The notes under the pieces are model-generated. The model ran no database searches, was not told the origin of the DNA, and saw only the letters and a program-made list of their open reading frames with translations. This document shows, in pieces, positions 49,126-58,405 of a stretch of 64,000 bases of DNA (the first letter of the stretch is position 1; each line of letters opens with the position of its first letter). Source of the stretch: Hyphomonas sp. (GTDB lineage: Bacteria; Pseudomonadota; Alphaproteobacteria; Caulobacterales; Hyphomonadaceae); the NCBI GenBank assembly GCA_020638455.1, contig JACKIK010000003.1, forward strand, positions 310,001-374,000, given 5' to 3'. The position numbers and the translations under genes were made by a program.

Positions 49126-52100
49126 CTAGAGGCTGAGGAGTTCGGCGTCACCGCCCTGCGCCGTGATATTCACCGCGACCGCCCGTTCCGTGGCGAAACG
49201 ATGAAGATAATGCGGCCCGCCTGCTTTCGGCCCGGTGCCGGACAGGCCTTCGCCGCCGAAGGGCTGGACGCCGACGACCGCGCCGATCATCGAGCGGTTG
49301 ACGTAGCAATTGCCCGCCGGCACGGCGGCCTGGACCGCCTTGTGGAAGCTTTCGAGGCGCGAATGAATGCCGAGCGTCAGGCCATAGCCCTTGGCATGCA
49401 GCGCCGCACCAACCCCGGCGACATTGTCGGGGTCGTAGCGGAGGACATGCAGGATGGGACCGAACTTTTCTTCCGTGATCTGATCGAGGGAGGAAAGCTC
49501 CACCAGCGCCGGACCGAAGCCATAGCCTTCTTTCGCCATCGCGCCGGCATCGACCTGGTGCACGATTTTTGCCTCTTTTCGCATCGCATCGAGATGCGCC
49601 TGCAGCATGGCGCGGGCCTCCGCGTCGATGACGGGGCCGACATCGGTGTCCGGCAGGGCCGGGTCGCCAAGCGTCAGTTCGTCCATCGCGCCGACCAGAC
49701 CCTCGATCAGGTGGTCCGCCGTGGCGTTCGGCAGGAAGGCAATGCGCAGCGCCGAGCAGCGCTGGCCGGCAGACCCGAAGGCAGAGGTGATCATGTCGTC
49801 GATCACCTGCTCCCGCAGCGCCGTCGTGTCGACGAACAGGCCGTTGAGACCGCCGGTCTCCGCGATCAGCGGAATGATCGGCCCGTCGCGCCCGGCGAGC
49901 GTGCGGTTGATCAGGCGTGCGGTGCCCGTGCCGCCGGTGAAGCAGACGCCGGAGACACGGAGGTCTGCCGTCAGTTTCGCGCCGACTGTCTCCCCCCTGC
50001 CCGGCAGAAGATGCAGCGCGTCCGCCGGCAGGCCCGCCTGATGGTAGAGCTTCACGGCTTCGAAGGCGATGAGCGGCGACTGTTCGGCGGGCTTCGCCAC
50101 GACCGTGTTGCCGGCCGCGAGCGCGGCAGCGATCTGGCCGGTGAAGATGGCGAGCGGGAAATTCCATGGGCTGATGCAGCAGAACACGCCCCGCCCGTGA
50201 AGGGAGAGATGGTTGGTCTCTCCCGTCGGGCCAGGCAGGCGCGCGGGGGACGAGAAGTCCTTTTCCGCGCCGACGGCATAGTAGCGGAGGAAGTCGACCG
50301 CTTCGCGCACTTCGGCAATGCCGTCTTCCAGCGTCTTGCCGGTCTCCTGCGCCATCAGCGCGATGAGGCGGAGGCTGTTCTCCTCCAGCGCATCGGCCAT
50401 GGCGCGGAGGTGCGCGGCGCGCTTCGCCCCGCCGAGCCGGTCCCAGCCGGTCTGGAACTTCGTTGCGGCATCGAGAGCGCGGTCGATGGCGGCCGCGTCG
50501 GCTTCCCGGCAGGTACCGACGATGGTGGCGGTCTGGAAGGGGGCGCGGACCTCTTCGCCGCCACTGGTTTCGGCCTTGCCCGACACGATCGGACCGGCTG
50601 CGATGGCGGGCCCTGACCTGAATTCGCCGATGGCGCCAGCGACCGTGTCGCGCACGCCCTGCTGGGACAGGTCCATGCCGGTGGAGTTGCGCCGTTCCGG
50701 GCCGTAGAGACGCGGCGGCGTCGGGATGCGTGGATGGCGGCGCGGGCCCGCCTCGACCTTGGCGATCGGATCGGCCACGACCTGTTCGGCCGGCACGTCC
50801 GGATCGAGGAAGGAGTGGACGAAGCTGGTATTCGCGCCATTCTCCAGCAGGCGGCGGACCAGATAGGGCAGCAGGTCCTCATGGGCGCCGACGGGCGCGT
50901 AGACGCGGACGCGATTGCCGGCCCCGGCGGCGTCATAGAGCGGCTCTCCCATGCCGTGCAGGCGCTGGAACTCGAAACCGGTGACGCCCATGGCCTCGGC
51001 CATCAGGTCAACTGCGGCGAGCGTGTGGGCATTGTGGGTGGCGAACTGAGGGTACAGGACGGGGCTCGCCTCCAGCAGGGCCCTGGCACAGGCGAGATAG
51101 TGGAAATCCGTGCCCTGCTTGGTGGTGAAGACCGGGAAGTTCGGATCGCCTTCGACCTGGGCGCGCTTGATCTCGCTGTCCCAGTAGGCGCCCTTGACGA
51201 GGCGGACCATGAAGCGCTGGCGCGTCTCGCCCGCGAGGGCACGCAGCCGCTCGATCACGCCGCCGGCGCGTTTCTGATAGGCCTGCACCGCAAGGCCGAG
51301 GCCGGTCCAGTCTTTCAGAGAGGGCTCACGGGCGAGCCGCTCGAACAGTTTAAGGCTGATGACGAGGCGGTCAGCCTCCTCCGCATCGAGGCAGAGATTG
51401 ATGTTCGCCTTCGCCGCGCGTTCGCACAGCGCGAGCAGGCCGGGATACATTTCCGCCATCACGCGCGACTCGTTGATCGCCTCATAGCGCGGATGCAGCG
51501 CGGAGAGCTTCACCGAGACGCCATTCGCCGCCTCCGGCGCCAGCGAGGCGTCCTTGTCGGCGGCGACGGCGTCGATGGCGCTTTCATACGCCTTGAGGTA
51601 GCGGGCGGCATCTGCCGCCGTGCGGGCGCCCTCCCCCAGCATGTCGAAGCTGAAATGGGCCGCCTCGCCGGATTTCACCATGCGCCGGCCGCGCTTCAGC
51701 GCATCCTTCACGTTCCGTCCAAGGACGAACTGTTCGCCCATGATGCGCATGGCCTGCATCATGGCGGCGCGGATCACCGGCTCGCCGCTCTCACGGATGA
51801 GGCCGCCGACGAAGGCCGCCGGGCCCTTCTTCATGGCGGCCGGCACGCCGATGACCTGGCCGGTCAGCATCAGGCCCCAGGTCGAGGCGTTGACCAGCCA
51901 GCTGTCCGACTGGCCCTGATGCGCGCCCCAGTCGCCGGAGCGGATCTTCTCGGCGATCAGTTCGTCCCGCGTTGCCGAATCGGGCACACGCAGCAGCGCC
52001 TCGGCAAGGCACATGAGCGCGAGGCCCTCGGCATTCGACAGGCCGAACTCCTCAAGGAAGCTCTCCATCATGCCCTTGCGGCGGCCGCGGGCACGGGCGG

Positions 52101-52260
52101 TTTCGACAAGGTCGAGCGCGCGGCGGCGGGCCGACTGGCGCAGATCGTCGCTGAGGGGCGCCTGCTTCAGCAGCGCCTCAAGCAGGGCCTCCTCATCGGC
52201 GAATTTGGAAGCATCGAGACTGTCCCAGTCGAGGGCTGGCGAAATTTGCGTATCAGGCAT
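49126..52260 (-). CDS. putA: Bifunctional proline dehydrogenase / glutamate semialdehyde dehydrogenase
   Basis: A 1044-residue PutA that oxidises proline to glutamate via P5C. The PRODH beta/alpha barrel is about 150-450 (KLSALHPRYE, RLVKGAYWDSEI, FATHNAHT, EFQRLHGMGEPLYD); the ALDH part follows from about 540. ALDH cysteine is in SAGQRCSALR and the general-base glutamate in ETGGLNG. The N-terminus lacks the ribbon-helix-helix DNA-binding domain of E. coli PutA, so it should not autoregulate by that route. It is a stand-alone gene; a divergent glycosyltransferase gene lies upstream. Confidence 0.96.
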   Translation of the reverse strand: MPDTQISPALDWDSLDASKFADEEALLEALLKQAPLSDDLRQSARRRALDLVETARARGRRKGMMESFLEEFGLSNAEGLALMCLAEALLRVPDSATRDELIAEKIRSGDWGAHQGQSDSWLVNASTWGLMLTGQVIGVPAAMKKGPAAFVGGLIRESGEPVIRAAMMQAMRIMGEQFVLGRNVKDALKRGRRMVKSGEAAHFSFDMLGEGARTAADAARYLKAYESAIDAVAADKDASLAPEAANGVSVKLSALHPRYEAINESRVMAEMYPGLLALCERAAKANINLCLDAEEADRLVISLKLFERLAREPSLKDWTGLGLAVQAYQKRAGGVIERLRALAGETRQRFMVRLVKGAYWDSEIKRAQVEGDPNFPVFTTKQGTDFHYLACARALLEASPVLYPQFATHNAHTLAAVDLMAEAMGVTGFEFQRLHGMGEPLYDAAGAGNRVRVYAPVGAHEDLLPYLVRRLLENGANTSFVHSFLDPDVPAEQVVADPIAKVEAGPRRHPRIPTPPRLYGPERRNSTGMDLSQQGVRDTVAGAIGEFRSGPAIAAGPIVSGKAETSGGEEVRAPFQTATIVGTCREADAAAIDRALDAATKFQTGWDRLGGAKRAAHLRAMADALEENSLRLIALMAQETGKTLEDGIAEVREAVDFLRYYAVGAEKDFSSPARLPGPTGETNHLSLHGRGVFCCISPWNFPLAIFTGQIAAALAAGNTVVAKPAEQSPLIAFEAVKLYHQAGLPADALHLLPGRGETVGAKLTADLRVSGVCFTGGTGTARLINRTLAGRDGPIIPLIAETGGLNGLFVDTTALREQVIDDMITSAFGSAGQRCSALRIAFLPNATADHLIEGLVGAMDELTLGDPALPDTDVGPVIDAEARAMLQAHLDAMRKEAKIVHQVDAGAMAKEGYGFGPALVELSSLDQITEEKFGPILHVLRYDPDNVAGVGAALHAKGYGLTLGIHSRLESFHKAVQAAVPAGNCYVNRSMIGAVVGVQPFGGEGLSGTGPKAGGPHYLHRFATERAVAVNITAQGGDAELLSL

Positions 52261-52463
52261 GAAAGAGTCCGGTCAGGCACATGAACATGACCGCGCAAGA
52301 AAGGCCTCATGGAAATGTCCTGCCCTTCTTCACACGGTTTCGAGGCACAGCTATATCGCCTTGCGCCGCCGGACGCGAGAGGGCCGACGGTAAACGGGCC
52401 CTTTACGGGCTCGCCGGGGCTCGCCATGTTGTCGCCGGGTGGGTTGGTCATGATGGAGTCCTG

Positions 52464-53621
52464 ATGCGGATCATGCTCGTGACAGACGCCTGGGACCCCC
52501 AGGTCAATGGCGTCGTGCGCACGATGAAGCGCGTGGTCGCCGAGACAGAGGCCATGGGCCATGTCTGGGAGATCGTACATCCGGGGCAGGGCTTTCTCAC
52601 CATGCCGCTGCCGACCTATCCGGAGATCAAGCTCGCCCTCTTCGCGCGCAGCGAAATCGAGGAACGGTTCCGCGAATTCGAGCCGGATGCCGTGCATATT
52701 GCCACCGAGGGCACCCTCGGCATGACGGGCCGCGCCATGTGCCTGACGATCAAGCACCCCTTCTCGACTGCCTATCACACGCGCTTCCCCGAATATGTGG
52801 CCGCACGCCTGCCGGTTCCGGTCGCGTGGGGCTATTCCTTCGTGCGCTGGTTCCACAAATACTCCGGAAAGGTGATGGTGCCGACGCCGTCCATGGTGGA
52901 GGAGCTGAAGGGCGAACGCTTCATCAACCTCATCTCGTGGAGCCGCGGGGTCGATACCGAGCTGTTTCACCCGTCAAAGCGAATCGAGGACGGCCAGCCG
53001 GGCGACCCGTTCGAAGGCATGCAGCGGCCGATCTTCATCAATGTCGGCCGCGTGGCGGTGGAAAAGAATATCGAGACCTTTGCGGAAATGGACCTGCCGG
53101 GCACGAAAGTGATCATCGGCGACGGCCCGCAGCGCGAGGAACTGCAGCGCAAGTATCCGGACGTGAAATTCCTCGGGGCACGCTTCGGCGAGGATCTCGC
53201 CACCTGCTATGCGAGCGCCGACGTATTCGTGTTCCCGAGCCTCACCGACACGTTCGGCCTGGTGGTGCTGGAATCGATGGCGTCAGGCACGCCCGTTGCG
53301 GCCTTCGAGGCAACCGGGCCGCGGGACGTGATTCCGGGCTCGAATGCCGGCATGGTCGCACCGATCGGCGGAGACCTCACCGCCGCCGCGAAAGCCTGCC
53401 TGGACCTCAGCCGCGCGACCTGCCGGAAATATGCCGAAGGCTATAGCTGGCGTGTCTGCGCGGAGGAATTCATCGAGAATCTGCAGCCGCTGCCGGCCCC
53501 TGCCCGCAAGCGGTTCTGGCAGAAGATCCGCCTGCGCCGGCGCAAGAAGCCGTTGGAACTGGTGATCCCGCCGAAGCTCAATACGAGCGCCACGCGTGAC
53601 GACGCAGACGAAAAGCCCTAG
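52464..53621 (+). CDS. GT4-family glycosyltransferase
   Basis: A 385-residue retaining GT-B glycosyltransferase of the type that builds mannosyl- or sulfoquinovosyl-lipids (SqdX/MgtA-like): N-terminal TDAWDPQVNGVVRTMK, VPTPSMVEEL, and the C-terminal EX7E region ESMASGTPVAAFE. It probably adds a sugar to a diacylglycerol or related lipid. ATG 52464 is supported by GATGGAGTCCTG ribosome binding site and start homology; an upstream frame (from 52281) has no such homology. It shares a CTAG stop overlap with the PstS-like gene (53618-53621). Confidence 0.9.
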   Translation: MRIMLVTDAWDPQVNGVVRTMKRVVAETEAMGHVWEIVHPGQGFLTMPLPTYPEIKLALFARSEIEERFREFEPDAVHIATEGTLGMTGRAMCLTIKHPFSTAYHTRFPEYVAARLPVPVAWGYSFVRWFHKYSGKVMVPTPSMVEELKGERFINLISWSRGVDTELFHPSKRIEDGQPGDPFEGMQRPIFINVGRVAVEKNIETFAEMDLPGTKVIIGDGPQREELQRKYPDVKFLGARFGEDLATCYASADVFVFPSLTDTFGLVVLESMASGTPVAAFEATGPRDVIPGSNAGMVAPIGGDLTAAAKACLDLSRATCRKYAEGYSWRVCAEEFIENLQPLPAPARKRFWQKIRLRRRKKPLELVIPPKLNTSATRDDADEKP

Positions 53622-54727
53622 CGGCCTGCCTTGCCGGCCGCACCCGCCGAGAGCCCGGCGGCCTGGGCCTGCACGGCCGCACGGTCTTCATCCGACAGCG
53701 GAATGAGCCCCTTCTCGATGAGGTATCCATCCGGCCCCATGGCGCCATCCGACACGAATTCCTGTGCAAACGCGGCAAGACCCGGCACCTGACCGAGATT
53801 CTGCATCTTCACGTAAATGAACATCAGCCGCGAGAGGCCGTATTCTCCGGATTTGATGTGATCGAAATCCGCGGGCACGCCCGACAGCCGAGCGGCCTTT
53901 ACCCGGTCCGTGTTGCGCTCGAGGAAGGAATAGCCGAGCACGCCGAGGGCGCCCGGCGTTTTCATCAGCGACTGGACGATGGCGGAATCGTTCTCGCCGA
54001 AATCGATCCAGGCCCCGTCGGATCGGAGCGCGTGGGCCCGCTCCCGGAATGCCGCTTCGTCGGTCTTGCTGAGGGCGGCCATCTGCGGATCTTCGAGCGC
54101 TCCCTGCTCCATGCCAAGCTCGACGAACGCGTCGCGCGTGCCCGATGTGGGCGGCGGGCCGAAGATCAGGATCGGCTCATCAGGCAGATCCGGAGAGACA
54201 TCGCGCCAGGTTCGGTTGGGATTCGGCCGGAAGTCGCCCTTGCCGTCCGGCAGGTCCTGCGCCAGAGCGCGGTAGAGCTCCGCCTTGGTGAGATCGAAAA
54301 CCGGGCCGGCCTTGGAGTTGGCGATGACAATGCCGTCATAGCCGATGCGGATCTGCTCCGGGGCGACGACACCGTTTGCGGCACACAGGGCCTCCTCGCT
54401 CGGCTTGACCGGCCGCGACGCATCCGAGATCGACGGCTGGTGCGGACCGGTGCCGGCGCAGAACGCCTTGAAGCCGCCGCCCGTGCCGGTCATCTCGACG
54501 ATGGGGGTCGGAAAATCCGTCACCGCGCCGAACTGTTCGGCCACGGTATTGGCGAACGGCCCGACCGTGGAGGAGCCGACAATCCTGATTTTCGGCACAT
54601 CGCCCGAGGTGATCGGCGGAATGACGATCCGGTCTCCGGTCTCCAGAGTCGACAGATCGGTGCGCCCGCAGGCGGCGGCAACGAAAAAAATCGTGCTGGC
54701 AAGCAGGAATGAAGAGGCGCGCACCAT
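53618..54727 (-). CDS. PstS-like phosphate-binding lipoprotein
   Basis: A 369-residue periplasmic binding protein, lipobox VAAAC. KIRIVGSSTVGPFANTVAEQF is the PstS N-terminal phosphate-binding loop, and PTSGTRDAFVELG is the second one. The domain is similar in length to PstS. The pst permease genes are not next to it; phoR is 8 kb away (61587). ATG 54727 is chosen from the signal peptide; the frame is open further up. The 5' leader contains a 6-bp inverted repeat, AGTTGG (54760-54765) and CCAACT (54780-54785), and internal tandem GGATTTCC. It might bind phosphate or a related oxyanion. Confidence 0.85.
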   Translation of the reverse strand: MVRASSFLLASTIFFVAAACGRTDLSTLETGDRIVIPPITSGDVPKIRIVGSSTVGPFANTVAEQFGAVTDFPTPIVEMTGTGGGFKAFCAGTGPHQPSISDASRPVKPSEEALCAANGVVAPEQIRIGYDGIVIANSKAGPVFDLTKAELYRALAQDLPDGKGDFRPNPNRTWRDVSPDLPDEPILIFGPPPTSGTRDAFVELGMEQGALEDPQMAALSKTDEAAFRERAHALRSDGAWIDFGENDSAIVQSLMKTPGALGVLGYSFLERNTDRVKAARLSGVPADFDHIKSGEYGLSRLMFIYVKMQNLGQVPGLAAFAQEFVSDGAMGPDGYLIEKGLIPLSDEDRAAVQAQAAGLSAGAAGKAGR

Positions 54728-54921
54728 GCCGGAAGAATTTCCCTGTTTCTGCTGCAAATAGTTGGATTTCCGGGATTTCCCAACTGCGTTAATCATCGCC
54801 CGTGACTGTGCCGCGTCGGCCGTGTGAACCTTTTGCGACACAAATTTCAGGTCTGCACAAAATTTCACTTGCGTGCCCGAATATTGTCCACTACATCCCC
54901 CCTCGAAAATTGAGAAGTGGC

Positions 54922-55001
54922 GGACACTCTGCGCTAACCCGTTTCGGACGGGGGCCCCCGTACTAACGCCCAAAGCTGGTTAAAAGCCCTTTGGAGGTTA
55001 G
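54922..55001 (+). promoter_or_regulatory. SpeF-type ODC leader, Shine-Dalgarno sequestering structure
   Basis: The ODC gene is preceded by ACGGGGGCCCCCGT, a perfect 14-bp palindrome (54948-54961), after CCCGT/ACGGG (54938-54942 with 54948-54952) as an alternative. CTAAC-GC-CCAAAG (54963-54975) pairs with CTTTGG-AG-GTTAG (54989-55001), which covers the GGAGG ribosome binding site (54993-54997). Another CTAAC at 54934-54938 could compete for the same GTTAG. Alphaproteobacterial ODC genes are known to carry the speF RNA motif, and this fits in position; I cannot verify the motif consensus. Confidence 0.65.
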
Positions 55002-55006
55002 GTGTC

Positions 55007-56200
55007 ATGCACACTTATGCGACTCCCATTCATGTTGTCCGCGCCGAGCAGCCGGACCTTCCGGTTTGGTGCTTCCGCCCCGACCGTGTGACGACCGCCG
55101 CCCGGTGGTTCCGCGACACGTTCCCGGGCGAGCCCTTCTATGCCGTGAAGGCAAACCCCGGCGTGCACGTGCTGGATGCCCTCTGGGCCGCCGGCGTGCG
55201 CAGCTTCGACGTTGCCTCGGAAGCCGAGATCGAGCTGATCCACAACCGCTTCCCCGGCGCCCGCATGGCGTTCCTGCACCCGGTCAAGAACCGCCGGTCG
55301 ATCACGCGCGCCTACAAGGAATTCGGCGTGCGCATCTTCGTCACCGACACGATGGCGGAGCTGAACAAGATCCTCGAAGCGACGGATTTCGCCAGGGACC
55401 TGACGATCATCGTGCGCATCGCCGTTTCGTGCGACGGCGCCACTCTGCCGCTGGCCGGAAAGTTCGGTGCGAGTGCGGACGATGCAGCTGACATCCTGCG
55501 CGAAGCCCGCCGCCATGCCGATGAGCTCGGCGTGTCGTTCCATGTCGGCAGCCAGGCGATGAAGCCGACGGCCTGGGCAACCGCCATGGCGGACGTGTCC
55601 CGCATCATCATCACGGCCGGCGTCACGGTCGACATCGTGGATGTCGGCGGCGGCTTCCCGGCGATCTACGCCGACGATGCCCCGCCCTCGCTCGAAGCCT
55701 ATGCCGACATGGTGGAAGCCTCGTTCGAAGAGATGTTCGTGCTTGAGAACGCCGAACTCTGGTGTGAGCCGGGCCGCGCGCTGGTCGCCGAATCCGAAAG
55801 CCTGCTGTGCCGCGTGGAACTCTCCAAGGACGGCGCGCTCTACATCAATGACGGCTCCTATGGCGCCCTCTACGATGCGGTGCACGAGCGCTGGAAATTC
55901 CCGATGCGTGCAATCTCCGGCAATGGCCGGAAGCTGCGCGGCATGCAGGAATACACGATCTACGGCCCGACCTGCGATTCGACCGACAAGTTCCCCGAGA
56001 AGATCCTGCTGCCGGCAGGACTCGTCGAAGGCGACTATATCGAGTTCGGCAATCTCGGCGCCTATGGCCGTGCCATGGCGAGCCGCTTCAACGGCTATGG
56101 CGAGTACGAACTGGTCGAAGTGCAGGACGCCCCCTGGCCGAGCCTTTACGGCGCGGTGGGTGCGGAAGTCGTGTCCATCGGCTCGATCGCCACGCTCTGA
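55007..56200 (+). CDS. Type III PLP-dependent ornithine (or lysine/ornithine) decarboxylase
   Basis: A 397-residue fold-type III decarboxylase of polyamine synthesis. AVKANPG contains the PLP lysine; HVGSQ, DVGGGFPA, WCEPGRALVAES and GPTCDSTD (catalytic Cys/Asp) follow in order. It converts ornithine to putrescine in characterised members, and some also use lysine. The 5' leader holds a Shine-Dalgarno-sequestering stem (54922-55001), suggesting post-transcriptional control by polyamine levels. The 3' end overlaps the convergent murI gene by 55 bp. Confidence 0.93.
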   Translation: MHTYATPIHVVRAEQPDLPVWCFRPDRVTTAARWFRDTFPGEPFYAVKANPGVHVLDALWAAGVRSFDVASEAEIELIHNRFPGARMAFLHPVKNRRSITRAYKEFGVRIFVTDTMAELNKILEATDFARDLTIIVRIAVSCDGATLPLAGKFGASADDAADILREARRHADELGVSFHVGSQAMKPTAWATAMADVSRIIITAGVTVDIVDVGGGFPAIYADDAPPSLEAYADMVEASFEEMFVLENAELWCEPGRALVAESESLLCRVELSKDGALYINDGSYGALYDAVHERWKFPMRAISGNGRKLRGMQEYTIYGPTCDSTDKFPEKILLPAGLVEGDYIEFGNLGAYGRAMASRFNGYGEYELVEVQDAPWPSLYGAVGAEVVSIGSIATL

Positions 56201-57015
56201 ACATCGGGAAAGCCGTATCGCCTGAGGACGAGTGCGAGATCCGCCTCGTGTTCCGGCGGGCTGGTCAGGAACGCCTGACCGCCGACGCCGCGCGCCTCAG
56301 TCTCTTCGGGCAGTACACGGATGGTCTGGCGCGCGATCGCGGCGCCGGAGTCCACATAGCTGACGGGCTGGGGCGCGCTGGCGATGAGCTGGCCGCGGAC
56401 GAGCGGAAAATGCGTGCAGGCAAGCACGACCGTGTCGATCTTCTCCCCGCCGGGGGATTCGAACAACGGCGCCTGGGCCTCGGCGAAGCGATCGATATGA
56501 ATATCCTCGCCGCGGGCATGGGCTTCGGCGAGGCGGACGAGCTCGATACTGCCCTGCATGATGACATGCAGGTGTCCGGCGAATTTCTCGATCAGCTCGG
56601 CCGTGTAGGCGCGCCGGATGGTGCCGGGGGTGGCAAGCAGGCCGACCGTTCCGGTGCGGGTAAGCGCCGCTGCGGGCTTGATCGCCGGCACGGTGCCGAC
56701 GACCGGGATGTCCAGCACGGCACGCACGTCCGGCAGGGCCAGCGTCGAGGCCGTGTTGCAGGCGATGACGAAGACGTCCGGGCGGACGCGGTCGCAGAGG
56801 GCCTTTGCCACTTTCGGCAGGCGTTCGCGCAGCGCCTCGTCCGACTTGTCGCCATAGGGAAAGAAACCGGAATCGGCGGCATAGTGGACGCCAAGACCGG
56901 GGCCGAGGGCGCGGATCTCCTCGGCGACCGTCAGGCCGCCGACGCCCGAATCGAAGACCAGCACCCGCCCGCGGGCAGGTGACGGCACGAAATGGCTGGG
57001 CAGTGATTCAGGCAT
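56146..57015 (-). CDS. murI: Glutamate racemase
   Basis: A 289-residue racemase that supplies D-glutamate for peptidoglycan. FDSGVGGLTV near residue 21, catalytic Cys C86 in CNTAS, and second Cys in ACTHFPL are as expected, with the PYGDKS motif. Its C-terminal codons overlap the 3' end of the ODC gene on the other strand by 55 bp (56146-56200), an unusually long coding overlap. The IMPase gene lies 60 bp upstream on the same strand. Confidence 0.95.
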   Translation of the reverse strand: MPESLPSHFVPSPARGRVLVFDSGVGGLTVAEEIRALGPGLGVHYAADSGFFPYGDKSDEALRERLPKVAKALCDRVRPDVFVIACNTASTLALPDVRAVLDIPVVGTVPAIKPAAALTRTGTVGLLATPGTIRRAYTAELIEKFAGHLHVIMQGSIELVRLAEAHARGEDIHIDRFAEAQAPLFESPGGEKIDTVVLACTHFPLVRGQLIASAPQPVSYVDSGAAIARQTIRVLPEETEARGVGGQAFLTSPPEHEADLALVLRRYGFPDVQSVAIEPMDTTSAPTAP

Positions 57016-57075
57016 GGCTACACGCCTAATGGCATTCTCAAGCGGCGAAAACGGGGCAGAACCCAGGTCAAACAG

Positions 57076-57804
57076 TCAGGCCCAGCGGGCATCGATGGCA
57101 TAGCGCCCCGGTGCAAGCTGGCCGACATCAACACGCATGCCGGCTTCCCGGCAGATGATCTCCGCCGCCGCAATATCCCAGAGGCCGCAACCGCGCTCCA
57201 CATAGCCGCCCAGCCGCCCCAGCGCCGCTGAAGCCAACGAGAACACTGCACACCGGTAGCGGACCACCGCAAACCCCTGTTCGCGAAAGCTTTGCGCCCG
57301 CGCATCGGTCTCCGGCCCCGGCTCGAAATCATTCTCTCCGAGGGCAATGATTTTGACCGTGCCGGGCCGCGCTGCCCCCGTATGCGCCGCGCCGTTGACC
57401 CGCAGGCCTGTGCCCGTCGCGGCGGACAGCAGCAGGCCAAGCTCCGGCAGGGCTATAGCGCCCATCACGGAGACGCCGTCTTCCAGATAGCCCACCGAAA
57501 TGCCCCACAGCGGCAGACCGAGCAGGAAGTTCGAGGTGCCGTCGATCGGATCGATAGCCCATCCGGTTGCCCCGGCCTGCAGACTACCTCCCAGTTCCTC
57601 GCCAAGGATGTGCGTTTCCTCAAAGGCCGCCGACAGGTCCCGCCGTAACCGGGCTTCAATATCGACATCGGCATTGGAAGCGAACTGACCGGCAGATTTT
57701 TCATCCACGACCAGATCGTTGCGACGGGCGGTCCAGTCCACGGCACGCGCTGCAGCATCGGAGATGATCGCTTCAAGTTTCCGTAATGCGGCATCCGAAA
57801 CCAT
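57076..57804 (-). CDS. Inositol monophosphatase family protein
   Basis: A 242-residue sugar phosphatase. The signatures of the family are present: EE in LGEELGG near residue 72, DPIDGTSNF near 84-92, and a C-terminal WDIAAAEIICREAG. It uses Mg2+ to remove phosphate from inositol, or from related sugar phosphates or nucleotides. ATG 57804 is used; a longer frame to 57849 lacks family support. Upstream lies a 125-bp divergent region toward the copper operon. Confidence 0.92.
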   Translation of the reverse strand: MVSDAALRKLEAIISDAAARAVDWTARRNDLVVDEKSAGQFASNADVDIEARLRRDLSAAFEETHILGEELGGSLQAGATGWAIDPIDGTSNFLLGLPLWGISVGYLEDGVSVMGAIALPELGLLLSAATGTGLRVNGAAHTGAARPGTVKIIALGENDFEPGPETDARAQSFREQGFAVVRYRCAVFSLASAALGRLGGYVERGCGLWDIAAAEIICREAGMRVDVGQLAPGRYAIDARWA

Positions 57805-57929
57805 GGCCGTCCTCCCAGGGGCACGATCCTTGGCGCGTCTGCCCGGCAATTCAATCCCTGACGCGGATGCGAACGGCGCGACTTTGATGCGATGGGAAGC
57901 AGGTGTATGCAGGGGGCCTGGTCGATCTG

Positions 57930-58331
57930 ATGACGCTGTTCCGTTCTCTCTTCCTGGCGGGCCTGGTCCTGTTCTTTGCCGCGCAGCAGGCGCTGTGTGC
58001 GTGCATGCCGCCCGCCGGCATGGCAGGACCTGCAGATGTGGTCACGGCTGATGAAATGCCGATGGGTCACGCCTGTGATGAGACCAAGGCACCGGAACAC
58101 GACGAGTCGACCTGCCCGCATTGCCAGTCAGGCAAAGCGCCGCTGTTCCAGACCGCCCAGTGGGCGCCGACTCCCGTGATCCTCGCGGCGACGGCGCCAG
58201 CCGTGTTCCAGCTGGAGGACGCAAGGCAACTTGCCCCCTCCGATACCGGCCCATCGACACGGCAGGTCTATGAGGCCCATGGCCCGCCCCGACGAACACC
58301 CGTGCAGCTGAAGACCCGCTTCCTGAATTGA
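57930..58331 (+). CDS. Small exported Cys/His-rich protein at the start of the copper operon
   Basis: A 133-residue protein with a signal peptide (FLAGLVLFFAAQQALCAC). The mature part carries CMPPAGMAG, MGHACDE and CPHCQS, and Met/His residues that could bind copper; layout resembles DUF2946-type small proteins. It lies 74 bp before copA in the same direction. ATG 57930 is chosen from the signal peptide; 57903 is an alternative. A metal-related role is inferred from context. Confidence 0.65.
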   Translation: MTLFRSLFLAGLVLFFAAQQALCACMPPAGMAGPADVVTADEMPMGHACDETKAPEHDESTCPHCQSGKAPLFQTAQWAPTPVILAATAPAVFQLEDARQLAPSDTGPSTRQVYEAHGPPRRTPVQLKTRFLN

Positions 58332-58405
58332 GACCGGACCTGCCGGAGCGTCGACAAGGGCGCCCGGGCCTGTCGTTCCGTTTCTCAGACTCAGAAGGAA
58401 TTACC

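Noticed and set aside
48283..50616. 777-codon plus-strand frame covering the DUF4163 and putA genes
   Set aside because: It lies antisense to putA and the lipoprotein gene, with no known motif and the Arg/Gly-rich composition expected of a shadow frame in GC-rich DNA.
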